From Scatosoma sp048465415 (GTDB taxonomy: Bacteria > Bacillota > Clostridia > Christensenellales > Borkfalkiaceae): 64,000 nucleotides of DNA. Shown one piece after another: positions 56,961-63,181 of the stretch. The stretch covers positions 186,001 to 250,000 of the forward strand of contig DBFWLO010000019.1 of assembly GCA_048465415.1 (NCBI GenBank), written 5' to 3'. Position numbers and translations under genes: made by a program. The notes beneath the pieces were generated by a model. The model was not told where the DNA came from, did no database searches, and saw only the letters and a list, made by a program, of their open reading frames with translations. How positions within the stretch are numbered: the first letter of the stretch is position 1; the number at the start of each line of letters is the position of its first letter.

Positions 56961-57018
56961 GAGTAAGTTTTTTTTGAGTAAGTTATGGTTTAACTTACTC
57001 AAAAGGCACGTGCCTTTT
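56961..57018. promoter_or_regulatory. Inverted-repeat region between regulator and transporter genes
   Basis: Contains a 14-bp perfect inverted repeat (56972-56985 and 56991-57004, 5-nt loop) with arm TTTTGAGTAAGTTA, one more direct GAGTAAGTT at 56961-56969, and the 18-bp palindrome AAAAGGCACGTGCCTTTT (57001-57018) that overlaps the arm. There is no separate promoter in consensus form, so the stems may govern read-through from the ribokinase-LacI transcript or serve as operators. Confidence 0.6.
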
Positions 57019-57064
57019 GTTTTCGCGCGTCCGGCGCGTTCGTTTTATGATGTGTATATGAATG

Positions 57065-58090
57065 TCAGAACTTTTTCACGCTGTCGCGGATAATCAGCTC
57101 GGCGGGAAGCCGGACCTCTTTGGCGACAGGCTTTTTATCAACGAGATCGAGGATCGTGCGGCAGGTCGCCTCGGCGATCTCCCTGACGGGCTGGCGCATG
57201 GTGGTGAGCGGCGTTTCGAGGACGGCGGAATAGAAAGTGTCGTCGAACCCGAGCACGGAAATGTCGTCCGGCACCCGCCTGCCCGCCTGTTTGGCGCTCT
57301 CATAAACGCCGTAGGCCTGCATATCGCTGAACGCGAAAATGGCCGTCGCGTCCGTCTTCATCAGTTCTGCGCCCCCCCGAACGCCCGACTCGAAATCGTA
57401 TTTCCCCTCGTAGATATACCCGGCGGGGAGATCGAGTCCCCGCTCCGCCAGCGCTTTTTTGAGCCCTTTCAAACGGTTGTAGCTGCTGTTGAGTACGAGG
57501 GGACCGGTTAAAGCGGCGATTCTCGTATGTCCGCAGTCGAGGAGATATTTCGCCGCGAGATAGCTGCTTTCGACGTTGTCGACGACCACTTTCGGCTCCC
57601 CGCCCCGATAGTAGCGGTCGAGGAAGAGACAGGGCAGGCGGGTGTCCGCGAGCGCGCTTTTCAGTCTTTCCGTATTGCCTGCCGCCAGCGATTCGGCGCT
57701 GATCGTGAGAATGAGCGCGTCGACGTTGCGTCCGGCGAGAAGGCGGATATACCTCAGATCGTTTTCCGTTTTCTCCTCGCTGTTGCAGAGCATGACGTCG
57801 TAGCCGTACTTGGCAAGCTCGACCTGAATCCGCCGCACCATTTCCGCGAAAAAGGCGTTGGAGATGTCGGGAATGACGATGCCGACGATGTTCGTCTTGC
57901 GCGTCACCATCGCCCGCGCCGTAAAATCGGGGCTGTAATTGAGTTCGGAGACCGCCCGGCGCACCCGCTCCTTCGTGCTCTCCGGCACCGCCCCGCCCTT
58001 GCCGTTTAAGACGATGGAAACGGTGGCGGCGGAAACGCCCGCTTTCGAGGCGACGTCCTTGATCGTAATTCGTTTGCTCTGCGCTTTCAT
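57065..58090 (-). CDS. LacI-family regulator of the second glycan locus
   Basis: A 341-residue LacI-family protein: HTH (about 7-28, TIKDVASKAGVSAATVSIVLNG), hinge (about 50-60), sensor domain. GAGG-rich ribosome binding site. Lies between ribokinase and the transporter genes, all leftward. Expected to respond to a pentose or oligosaccharide made by this locus. Confidence 0.9.
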   Translation of the reverse strand: MKAQSKRITIKDVASKAGVSAATVSIVLNGKGGAVPESTKERVRRAVSELNYSPDFTARAMVTRKTNIVGIVIPDISNAFFAEMVRRIQVELAKYGYDVMLCNSEEKTENDLRYIRLLAGRNVDALILTISAESLAAGNTERLKSALADTRLPCLFLDRYYRGGEPKVVVDNVESSYLAAKYLLDCGHTRIAALTGPLVLNSSYNRLKGLKKALAERGLDLPAGYIYEGKYDFESGVRGGAELMKTDATAIFAFSDMQAYGVYESAKQAGRRVPDDISVLGFDDTFYSAVLETPLTTMRQPVREIAEATCRTILDLVDKKPVAKEVRLPAELIIRDSVKKF

Positions 58091-58124
58091 GCCCCGCCTC
58101 CTTCCCTGCCCGTCCTCTCGTCCG

Positions 58125-59021
58125 TCACAGTTTTTCCACCTCGCTTCTCACGGGAATCGACTGCTGCGCCCCCCGCCTCGTCACCGTGATCGACGACGCC
58201 TTGCTCGCGAACGTCATCGCCTCTTCGATCCCCGCGCCCTCCGAAAGCCGCGTCGCCAACGCGCCGACGTAGGTATCCCCCGCCGCCGTCGTGTCCACCG
58301 CCTCCGCCTTGAAACTGTCCGCCTTGTAATACTTCCCGTCCGCGACGCACGCCGAGCCTTCCGCGCCCATCGTCACGACGACGTTTTTCACTCCCCGCGC
58401 CGCCAGCGCCTCCGCGCATTTTTTCGCGGAAGCTTCGTCCGAAGGATAAATGCCCGTGTAAAATTCCGCCTCCGACTGGTTGGGTATGAAATAATCGCAG
58501 TTTTTCAAGATCTCCTCGCCGAGCTTCGCCGCCGGCGCGGGATTGAGCAGGGTGATCATGCCCTTTTCTTTCGCCTTTTTAAGAGCGTACTCCACCGTGC
58601 GAAGATCGATTTCGAGCTGTGAAACGAGATAGTCCCCCGGCTTTGCGCCTGTAAGCGCCTCGTCGATGAGCGCCTCGCTCACCTTCGCGTTCGCTCCCGC
58701 GTCGAGAATAATGCGGTTGTCTCCGTCCACGACGACGATCACCGCGATTCCGCTCGACACCCCTTCTTTCTTTTCTATGTATTCCGTATGCACGCCGTAC
58801 TTTTTCAGCGTCCCTTTAAGCTCGTCGCCGAACGCTTCGCCCACGCATCCCACCATATACGCTTCGCCGCCCAGCTTCCCGACCGCAGCCGCCTGGTTCG
58901 CCCCCTTGCCGCCCGGATTCGTCATGAACCCCTCGCCGCTGATCGTCATACCGTTCTCCGGCAGGAACGGCGCTTTGATCACCAGATCCATGTTCAGACT
59001 TCCCACAACGTAAATTTTCAT
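58125..59021 (-). CDS. rbsK: Ribokinase
   Basis: A 298-residue PfkB-family kinase. NMDLVIKAPFLPENGMT and the GGKGANQAAAVGKLG motif at the N-terminus, and the anion hole DTTAAGDTYVGALA near the C-terminus, match ribokinase. It phosphorylates D-ribose to ribose-5-phosphate. First gene of the leftward run; it has a strong promoter with LacI-type operator sequences. Confidence 0.9.
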   Translation of the reverse strand: MKIYVVGSLNMDLVIKAPFLPENGMTISGEGFMTNPGGKGANQAAAVGKLGGEAYMVGCVGEAFGDELKGTLKKYGVHTEYIEKKEGVSSGIAVIVVVDGDNRIILDAGANAKVSEALIDEALTGAKPGDYLVSQLEIDLRTVEYALKKAKEKGMITLLNPAPAAKLGEEILKNCDYFIPNQSEAEFYTGIYPSDEASAKKCAEALAARGVKNVVVTMGAEGSACVADGKYYKADSFKAEAVDTTAAGDTYVGALATRLSEGAGIEEAMTFASKASSITVTRRGAQQSIPVRSEVEKL

Positions 59022-59057
59022 TTCTCTGCCCCCGCTTTGTATTTCTTCCAGTTAAAT

Positions 59058-59077
59058 CGTTTTAGTAAAACGTTTTA
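59058..59077. promoter_or_regulatory. LacI-type operator(s) before ribokinase
   Basis: Overlapping palindromes CGTTTTAGTAAAACG (59058-59072) and TAAAACGTTTTA (59066-59077, CG centre) just downstream of the -10 box, likely bound by the LacI-type protein encoded next to ribokinase. Confidence 0.7.
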
Positions 59078-59085
59078 GCGATCAG

Positions 59086-59114
59086 AGTATAGCACACAAA
59101 TTTACCTTTGTCAA
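59086..59114 (-). promoter_or_regulatory. Promoter of the ribokinase-LacI(-transporter) run
   Basis: Minus strand TTGACA (59114-59109), 17-bp spacer, TATACT (59091-59086). Confidence 0.8.
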
Positions 59115-59215
59115 TACCTTTTGGAAAAATTTTTCAGGAAAAAATATATTTTTTTCCGCACCTCCCGTAAACGCGACGGCGCGCGAAGCCGTGGGCGGGA
59201 TAGAACAAAATTACA

Positions 59216-59232
59216 CTTTTGTGCGACAAAAG
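59216..59232. promoter_or_regulatory. Inverted repeat upstream of the GH27 promoter
   Basis: CTTTTGT-GCG-ACAAAAG, perfect 7-bp arms, ending 4 bp before the -35 box: a position typical of an activator site. Confidence 0.5.
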
Positions 59233-59236
59233 GGTA

Positions 59237-59265
59237 TTGCTTTTTCTTTGCGGCTGTGGTATACT
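59237..59265 (+). promoter_or_regulatory. Promoter of the GH27 gene
   Basis: TTGCTT (59237-59242), 17-bp spacer, TATACT (59260-59265). Confidence 0.7.
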
Positions 59266-59305
59266 GCCCGTATAAAATATCGAGAAAAGAGGGCTGAAAA
59301 AAACT

Positions 59306-60427
59306 ATGATCAAACACTTGCCGCCGATGGGCTGGAACACCTGGAACACCTTTGCGGAGAACATCAACGAAGAACTCATTCTCGCGTCCGCGGACGCGCT
59401 CGTAGCATCGGGGCTCAAAGACGCGGGCTACGAATACGTCGTCATCGACGACTGCTGGGCGCTTAAAGAGCGGGACAAGGCCGGAAAACTCGTTCCCGAT
59501 CCCGACAAGTTCCCGCACGGCATGAAATACGTCGCCGATTATATACATAAAAAAGGCCTCAAATTCGGCATGTATTCCTGCTGCGGCACCATGACCTGCG
59601 CGGGCTACCCCGCCAGCTATAACCGCGAATTCACCGACGCGGCCTCCTTCGCGGAATGGGGCGTCGATTTCCTCAAATACGATTACTGCTTCAAGCCCTC
59701 GACCTCGGAAGGCAAGCTCCTCTACCGCCGCATGGGGCTGGCGCTCGCGAACTGCGGCCGGGATATCCTGTTCAGCGGTTGCAGCTGGGGTATCGACGAC
59801 ACCCACGAATGGATCGGCACGACGGGCGCGAATATGTGGCGTTCGACGGGCGATATTTTCGACACCTGGGAATCCTTGAAGAGCCTGATCGTGCAGCAGT
59901 ATAAAATCCTCCCCTTCGGCGGACAGGGCTGTTTCAACGATATGGATATGCTCATCGTCGGCATGAACGGCCGCGGCCACGTGGGACTCAAAGGCTGTAC
60001 GGACGACGAATATAAACTCCATTTCGCGGCCTGGTGCCTGCTCGAATCCCCGCTGATGATCGGCTGTGATATCCGTAGTATGGACGAACAGACGAAGGCG
60101 ATCCTCACCAATCCCGAACTCATCGCCATTCAGCAGGATCCCCGCTGTAACCGCCCTTATATCATCAAATTCGGCGGCTGCGACGATTTCCCCGTCGTTG
60201 TCCGCGCGCTCGCGAACGGCGATCTGGCCGTGGGATTTTTCAACCTCTCCGACAACCCCGCCAATCTTTGGGTACCCGCGGACGACGTGGGCGTACCCTT
60301 CGTGCAGGGTAAAACGCTCGTCGGCAAGGACGTGTATACGGGCGAGACCTATCGTCCCGTCAACGGCACCCTCTCCGCCAACCTCGCGCCCCACGCCTGC
60401 GCCGTGTACCGTATGAAAATAGAATGA
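59306..60427 (+). CDS. GH27 alpha-galactosidase
   Basis: A 373-residue enzyme without signal peptide. MGWNTWNTF and VIDDCW at the N-terminus, nucleophile Asp126 in DFLKYDYC, acid/base Asp183 in the WRSTGDI motif, and GGQGCFNDMDML follow the GH27 pattern closely. A short C-terminal beta-sandwich is present. It releases alpha-galactose (or, in some family members, N-acetylgalactosamine) in the cytoplasm. Divergent from the ribokinase run and followed by the zinc-ribbon gene with an ATGA overlap. Confidence 0.93.
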   Translation: MIKHLPPMGWNTWNTFAENINEELILASADALVASGLKDAGYEYVVIDDCWALKERDKAGKLVPDPDKFPHGMKYVADYIHKKGLKFGMYSCCGTMTCAGYPASYNREFTDAASFAEWGVDFLKYDYCFKPSTSEGKLLYRRMGLALANCGRDILFSGCSWGIDDTHEWIGTTGANMWRSTGDIFDTWESLKSLIVQQYKILPFGGQGCFNDMDMLIVGMNGRGHVGLKGCTDDEYKLHFAAWCLLESPLMIGCDIRSMDEQTKAILTNPELIAIQQDPRCNRPYIIKFGGCDDFPVVVRALANGDLAVGFFNLSDNPANLWVPADDVGVPFVQGKTLVGKDVYTGETYRPVNGTLSANLAPHACAVYRMKIE

Positions 60428-60627
60428 CCTGTAAAAAGTGCGGCGCGCCCGTCTCCTACGACGAAATGGGGCTGAATAAAAAGCTCGTGCGGCGGAACGC
60501 GGCCGAATTTCTCTGCCTGCCCTGCCTCGCGGCAAAACTCGACGTGAGCGAAGCCCGACTGCGCGAAAAAACGGAAGAATACCGAAAAGCGGGCTGCCTC
60601 CTTTTCGCGCAAAAAAGCGAGCGCTGA
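60424..60627 (+). CDS. Small zinc-ribbon protein
   Basis: A 67-residue protein with CKKCGAPVSYDEMGLNKKL and CLPC, a four-cysteine zinc site, then a helical tail. Its start overlaps the GH27 stop (ATGA), so the two are cotranslated. Function unknown; similar small proteins occur next to sugar genes in clostridia. Confidence 0.8.
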   Translation: MTCKKCGAPVSYDEMGLNKKLVRRNAAEFLCLPCLAAKLDVSEARLREKTEEYRKAGCLLFAQKSER

Positions 60628-60651
60628 ACCTTCGCCGACAGACGTGCGCCC

Positions 60652-60680
60652 TTGACAAAATCTTCTTTTTGTGCTATGCT
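60652..60680 (+). promoter_or_regulatory. Promoter of the AraC-family gene
   Basis: TTGACA (60652-60657), 17-bp spacer, TATGCT (60675-60680), 22 bp before the start codon. Confidence 0.8.
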
Positions 60681-60702
60681 GTCCGCAAAGGGAGAAGGAA
60701 GA

Positions 60703-61608
60703 ATGGATACTACCGACAAGGCCGCCCTGACAAAGGGCGGCCGCTTTAATAATATCACTGTCTATAACCGATTTTTCGAGACGGTGGACGTGTGGATTTA
60801 TAACGCGGGCTTGCAGGCGAAAACCCGCCATAGCTGGGAATCTGCCGCCAACAGCCGCCATATCCTGCAATACGTGACCGACGGCGAGGGCACGTTCGAA
60901 TGCGGCGGAAAATCCTATCCGCTCGCCAAAAACACGCTTTTTCTGCTGCAGAAGGACACGCACGTCAAATACTACGCGAAAAAAGGCAATCCCTACCGTT
61001 ATTATTGGGTATCCTTTTCGGGCGTTTATGCGGATATTCTGCTCACGCAGAGCGGACTTTCCCCGTCGTCGCCGGTGCGCGTCGTTTCCGATCCGGTGAT
61101 GAAACGCTCCTTCAAGCGCATTTACGACTGCCTGAAATTTTCCCAGACGCAAAATAAACTCGACTGTTCCTTGCAGCCGAAAATTTTGGCGGCGTTTTAC
61201 GAAATTTTCGGCGTCCTGCTCGAAAACCGCAGCGCCGCCCGTCCCTATTCCGCCAACGAACAGATCAACCGCGCCGTGGACATCATGAACAACGAATACC
61301 CCGACGGCATCTCGATCACCGACGTCTGCGAGAAGCTCTTTTTAAACCGTACTTATTTTTCCGTTTTGTTTCGCAAATATATGGAGATCCCGCCCGGAGA
61401 ATACCTTTTGAATCTCCGGTTCAGCGAAGCGTGCAAGCTCCTCAAACAAACCTCTTTGTCCGTCCAGGCGGTGGCGGAAGCTGTGGGCATGGCGCCCAAC
61501 GCCTTTTTCAAGCTCTTTAAGGCGCGCCTGCATACCACGCCTATGCGGTACCGCAACGAGAAGAACTCCTTTTCGCGTTCCGCGAGCACCCTGCCCGCCG
61601 ATTCCTGA
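60703..61608 (+). CDS. AraC-family transcriptional regulator
   Basis: About 301 residues: cupin sensor domain (about 15-130; SRHILQYVTDGEGTFECGG) and C-terminal double HTH (about 190-285; ISITDVCEKLFLNRTYFSVLFRKYMEIPPGEYL). The ATG at 60703 with AGAAGGAAG upstream is the true start, since the upstream in-frame codons lie inside its promoter. Probable activator for the GH27 gene or nearby sugar genes (inference from position). Confidence 0.9.
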   Translation: MDTTDKAALTKGGRFNNITVYNRFFETVDVWIYNAGLQAKTRHSWESAANSRHILQYVTDGEGTFECGGKSYPLAKNTLFLLQKDTHVKYYAKKGNPYRYYWVSFSGVYADILLTQSGLSPSSPVRVVSDPVMKRSFKRIYDCLKFSQTQNKLDCSLQPKILAAFYEIFGVLLENRSAARPYSANEQINRAVDIMNNEYPDGISITDVCEKLFLNRTYFSVLFRKYMEIPPGEYLLNLRFSEACKLLKQTSLSVQAVAEAVGMAPNAFFKLFKARLHTTPMRYRNEKNSFSRSASTLPADS

Positions 61609-61612
61609 TTTT

Positions 61613-61849
61613 TTAATCGGCGCGGTAAATCGTTTTCAGCTCTTCGATCTCTTTGATTACCTCGTCGATATGCTCGATAGAAACCGTTTGGTTCGCAGGT
61701 CTGCGATAGGAATAGGATTTGCAGGTTTTGTCCTTGCTCACGGCTTGTTGCCGGACGGAACAAAAACCTGCTTCTTCTTTATAAAAGGAAATATACGCTT
61801 TCGTATAGAAAGCCCGATAATATCGGCAGTTCTGACAGTTCTTTTTCAT
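61613..61849 (-). CDS. Small Cys-rich protein, copy B
   Basis: A 78-residue protein. An N-terminal four-cysteine pattern (CQNCRYYRAFYTKAYISF, GFC, CKSY) is followed by a helical tail. It aligns with the next gene: C..C, Y.K, GFC and an isolated late Cys share spacing, so the two are tandem paralogues. A metal- or nucleic-acid-binding role is possible. AT-richer than the surrounding genome. Confidence 0.7.
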   Translation of the reverse strand: MKKNCQNCRYYRAFYTKAYISFYKEEAGFCSVRQQAVSKDKTCKSYSYRRPANQTVSIEHIDEVIKEIEELKTIYRAD

Positions 61850-61851
61850 GA

Positions 61852-62133
61852 TCAGTATTTGTTCTCCTCTTCATTCTCCTCAATGATCTGTCGGAGCGCG
61901 GAAATTTCCATGAGGAGTTCATTCAATTTCTTTGCCGCGAGCCGCTCTATGACAAAATGTTTTCGTCCGTTCGTTCGCCAACAATCGCAGTACTCCTGTT
62001 GGTCTACAATTTTATGTTGCTCCCTGCAAAATCCGCATTCCGTTTTCTCGTAATGCCGCAATCCTTTCGTATAGTACCTGTCAAAATTCCCGCACCGACG
62101 ACACTCTTTCTTCTTTTGTTCCTGATTTTCCAT
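61852..62133 (-). CDS. Small Cys-rich protein, copy A
   Basis: A 93-residue protein with CRRCGNFDRYYTKGLRHYE, CGFC and CDCW, then a Lys/Glu-rich coiled-coil-like tail (about 60-93). First gene of the leftward pair and nearest to the operators. No family recognised. GGAG lies upstream of the ATG. Confidence 0.72.
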   Translation of the reverse strand: MENQEQKKKECRRCGNFDRYYTKGLRHYEKTECGFCREQHKIVDQQEYCDCWRTNGRKHFVIERLAAKKLNELLMEISALRQIIEENEEENKY

Positions 62134-62163
62134 TGCTTATAATCTCCAAAATAATTTTTAGAC

Positions 62164-62238
62164 ACGTAGGAATGTGCCTTTATTATATTATATACGTAGG
62201 AATGTGCAAATGTCAAGCATTTTAGGGCACATTCCTAC
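62164..62238. promoter_or_regulatory. Switch region with three identical operators and two promoters
   Basis: GTAGGAATGTGC occurs at 62166-62177 and 62196-62207 (exactly 30 bp apart) and inverted at 62227-62238. The leftward promoter is TTGACA (62216-62211), 18-bp spacer, TATAAT (62192-62187), with one operator inside the spacer. A rightward TATAAT lies at 62239-62244, directly after the inverted operator, without a good -35 box. This is the layout of a small lysogeny-like switch. Confidence 0.75.
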
Positions 62239-62262
62239 TATAATAATTTCAAGGAGATGATC

Positions 62263-62700
62263 ATGGAGACGGAATTAAAGATCGGTACAAGAATCACCGA
62301 ATTATTAACAGAGAAAAATATTTCCAACAAAACTTTTGCCCAAGCGATAGGAGTAAACGTAAGTACAGTGGGGAGATGGAAACGTAACGCAAAATATATG
62401 CGCCTTTCCCAAATATTGAAAGTCGCAAATTATTTTCATTGTTCTCTTGATTTTCTTGTAGGACGTTCCGAAACCGTCATAGATTTTCAACCGAAAGAAT
62501 GTCCGCCGTTTTATGAACATTTGAGAGTACTCATAGAGAAAAAAGGAATTTCGCGGAATAGAATCAATCAGGAAACACGCATCAAATCTTCCCATTTTGT
62601 CGACTGGAAAAACGGCGCCGATCCCCATATCTTTTCTTTAATTGAGCTTGCCGACTATCTAGAAATAACGCTCGATGTTTTAATTGGCAGAGATCGCTAA
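62263..62700 (+). CDS. Two-HTH XRE-type regulator of the switch region
   Basis: About 145 residues. First HTH about 15-65 (NKTFAQAIGVNVSTVGRWKRNA), second HTH-like half about 80-140 (SRNRINQETRIKSSHFVDWKNG). Start 62263 is set by AAGGAG with 6-nt spacing; an ATG at 62257 is too close. It should bind the three GTAGGAATGTGC sites and control both itself and the Cys-rich genes. AT-rich compared with its surroundings, suggesting transfer. Confidence 0.85.
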   Translation: METELKIGTRITELLTEKNISNKTFAQAIGVNVSTVGRWKRNAKYMRLSQILKVANYFHCSLDFLVGRSETVIDFQPKECPPFYEHLRVLIEKKGISRNRINQETRIKSSHFVDWKNGADPHIFSLIELADYLEITLDVLIGRDR

Positions 62701-62819
62701 TTTTGTTGTATGATTTACTTTAAATGTCGGCAGCATCGGTATCTCCTTTCCCTGCTCCTTTGATATAATACCTCTTAAAATTCCCGCAGCAACACTGTTC
62801 TTTGTTCTTTCTCTTCCAT
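62701..62819 (-). pseudogene. Decayed third copy of the Cys-rich gene
   Basis: On the minus strand an ATG at 62819 opens as MEEKEQR, like MENQEQK of copy A; after a frame change the text continues CCCGNFKRYYIKG, matching CRRCGNFDRYYTKG of copy A. The rest is not recognisable. The frame break shows the gene is dead. It faces the HTH gene at 62927 just as copy A faces the HTH gene at 62263. Confidence 0.7.
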
Positions 62820-62899
62820 GTAAATATTTCTCTTTGAATAAATCATGATGAACTTCTATCACTAACCCAACTAAAATACTTATATAGTTTGATGAATTT

Positions 62900-62919
62900 T
62901 TGTAAGTTTTATCTTACAA
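62900..62919. promoter_or_regulatory. Operator-like inverted repeat before the second HTH gene
   Basis: TTGTAAG-TTTTAT-CTTACAA, 7 nt before the ATG of the 70-residue regulator; different sequence from the first switch's operators. Confidence 0.6.
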
Positions 62920-62926
62920 TTTAAAT

Positions 62927-63139
62927 ATGGAAAATTTATTTGCAAGTCGATTAAATGAATTTATAAAAGAAACGGGATTGAGCAAAAGCAAGTTTGCAGA
63001 AAAAGCCGGTATTTCCGCAATGAGCGTATCCGATTGGACGGCGGGAAAAATACAGCCGAACGCAGAAAGTATATACCTGATTTGTAAGGCTTTCAACGTA
63101 AGCGCCGATTACTTACTCGGTTTAGAAAATGAGATATAA
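62927..63139 (+). CDS. Single-domain XRE regulator
   Basis: A 70-residue Cro/C1-type HTH protein (KSKFAEKAGISAMSVSDWTAG). No Shine-Dalgarno sequence is seen; a TACAAT at 62915-62920 places the transcript start near the ATG, so the mRNA may be leaderless. Part of the second, partly decayed divergent module. Confidence 0.8.
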   Translation: MENLFASRLNEFIKETGLSKSKFAEKAGISAMSVSDWTAGKIQPNAESIYLICKAFNVSADYLLGLENEI

Positions 63140-63151
63140 ATTCATAAAAAG

Positions 63152-63176
63152 CGCCCGCCGGAAGTTCCGGCGGGCG
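63152..63176. terminator. Bidirectional terminator
   Basis: CGCCCGCCGGAA and TTCCGGCGGGCG form a 12-bp stem with a 1-nt centre (effectively a small loop), with T-rich sequence following on both strands. It closes the HTH gene and the NahK-like kinase gene. Confidence 0.88.
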
Positions 63177-63181
63177 TTATT

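Noticed and set aside
59111..60658. A 515-codon open frame on the minus strand
   Set aside because: Antisense to the GH27 gene with intact catalytic motifs; the text is low-complexity shadow sequence.
62004..62216. A 70-codon frame on the minus strand overlapping the switch region
   Set aside because: It is a different frame of the Cys-rich copy A and covers the promoter and operators.
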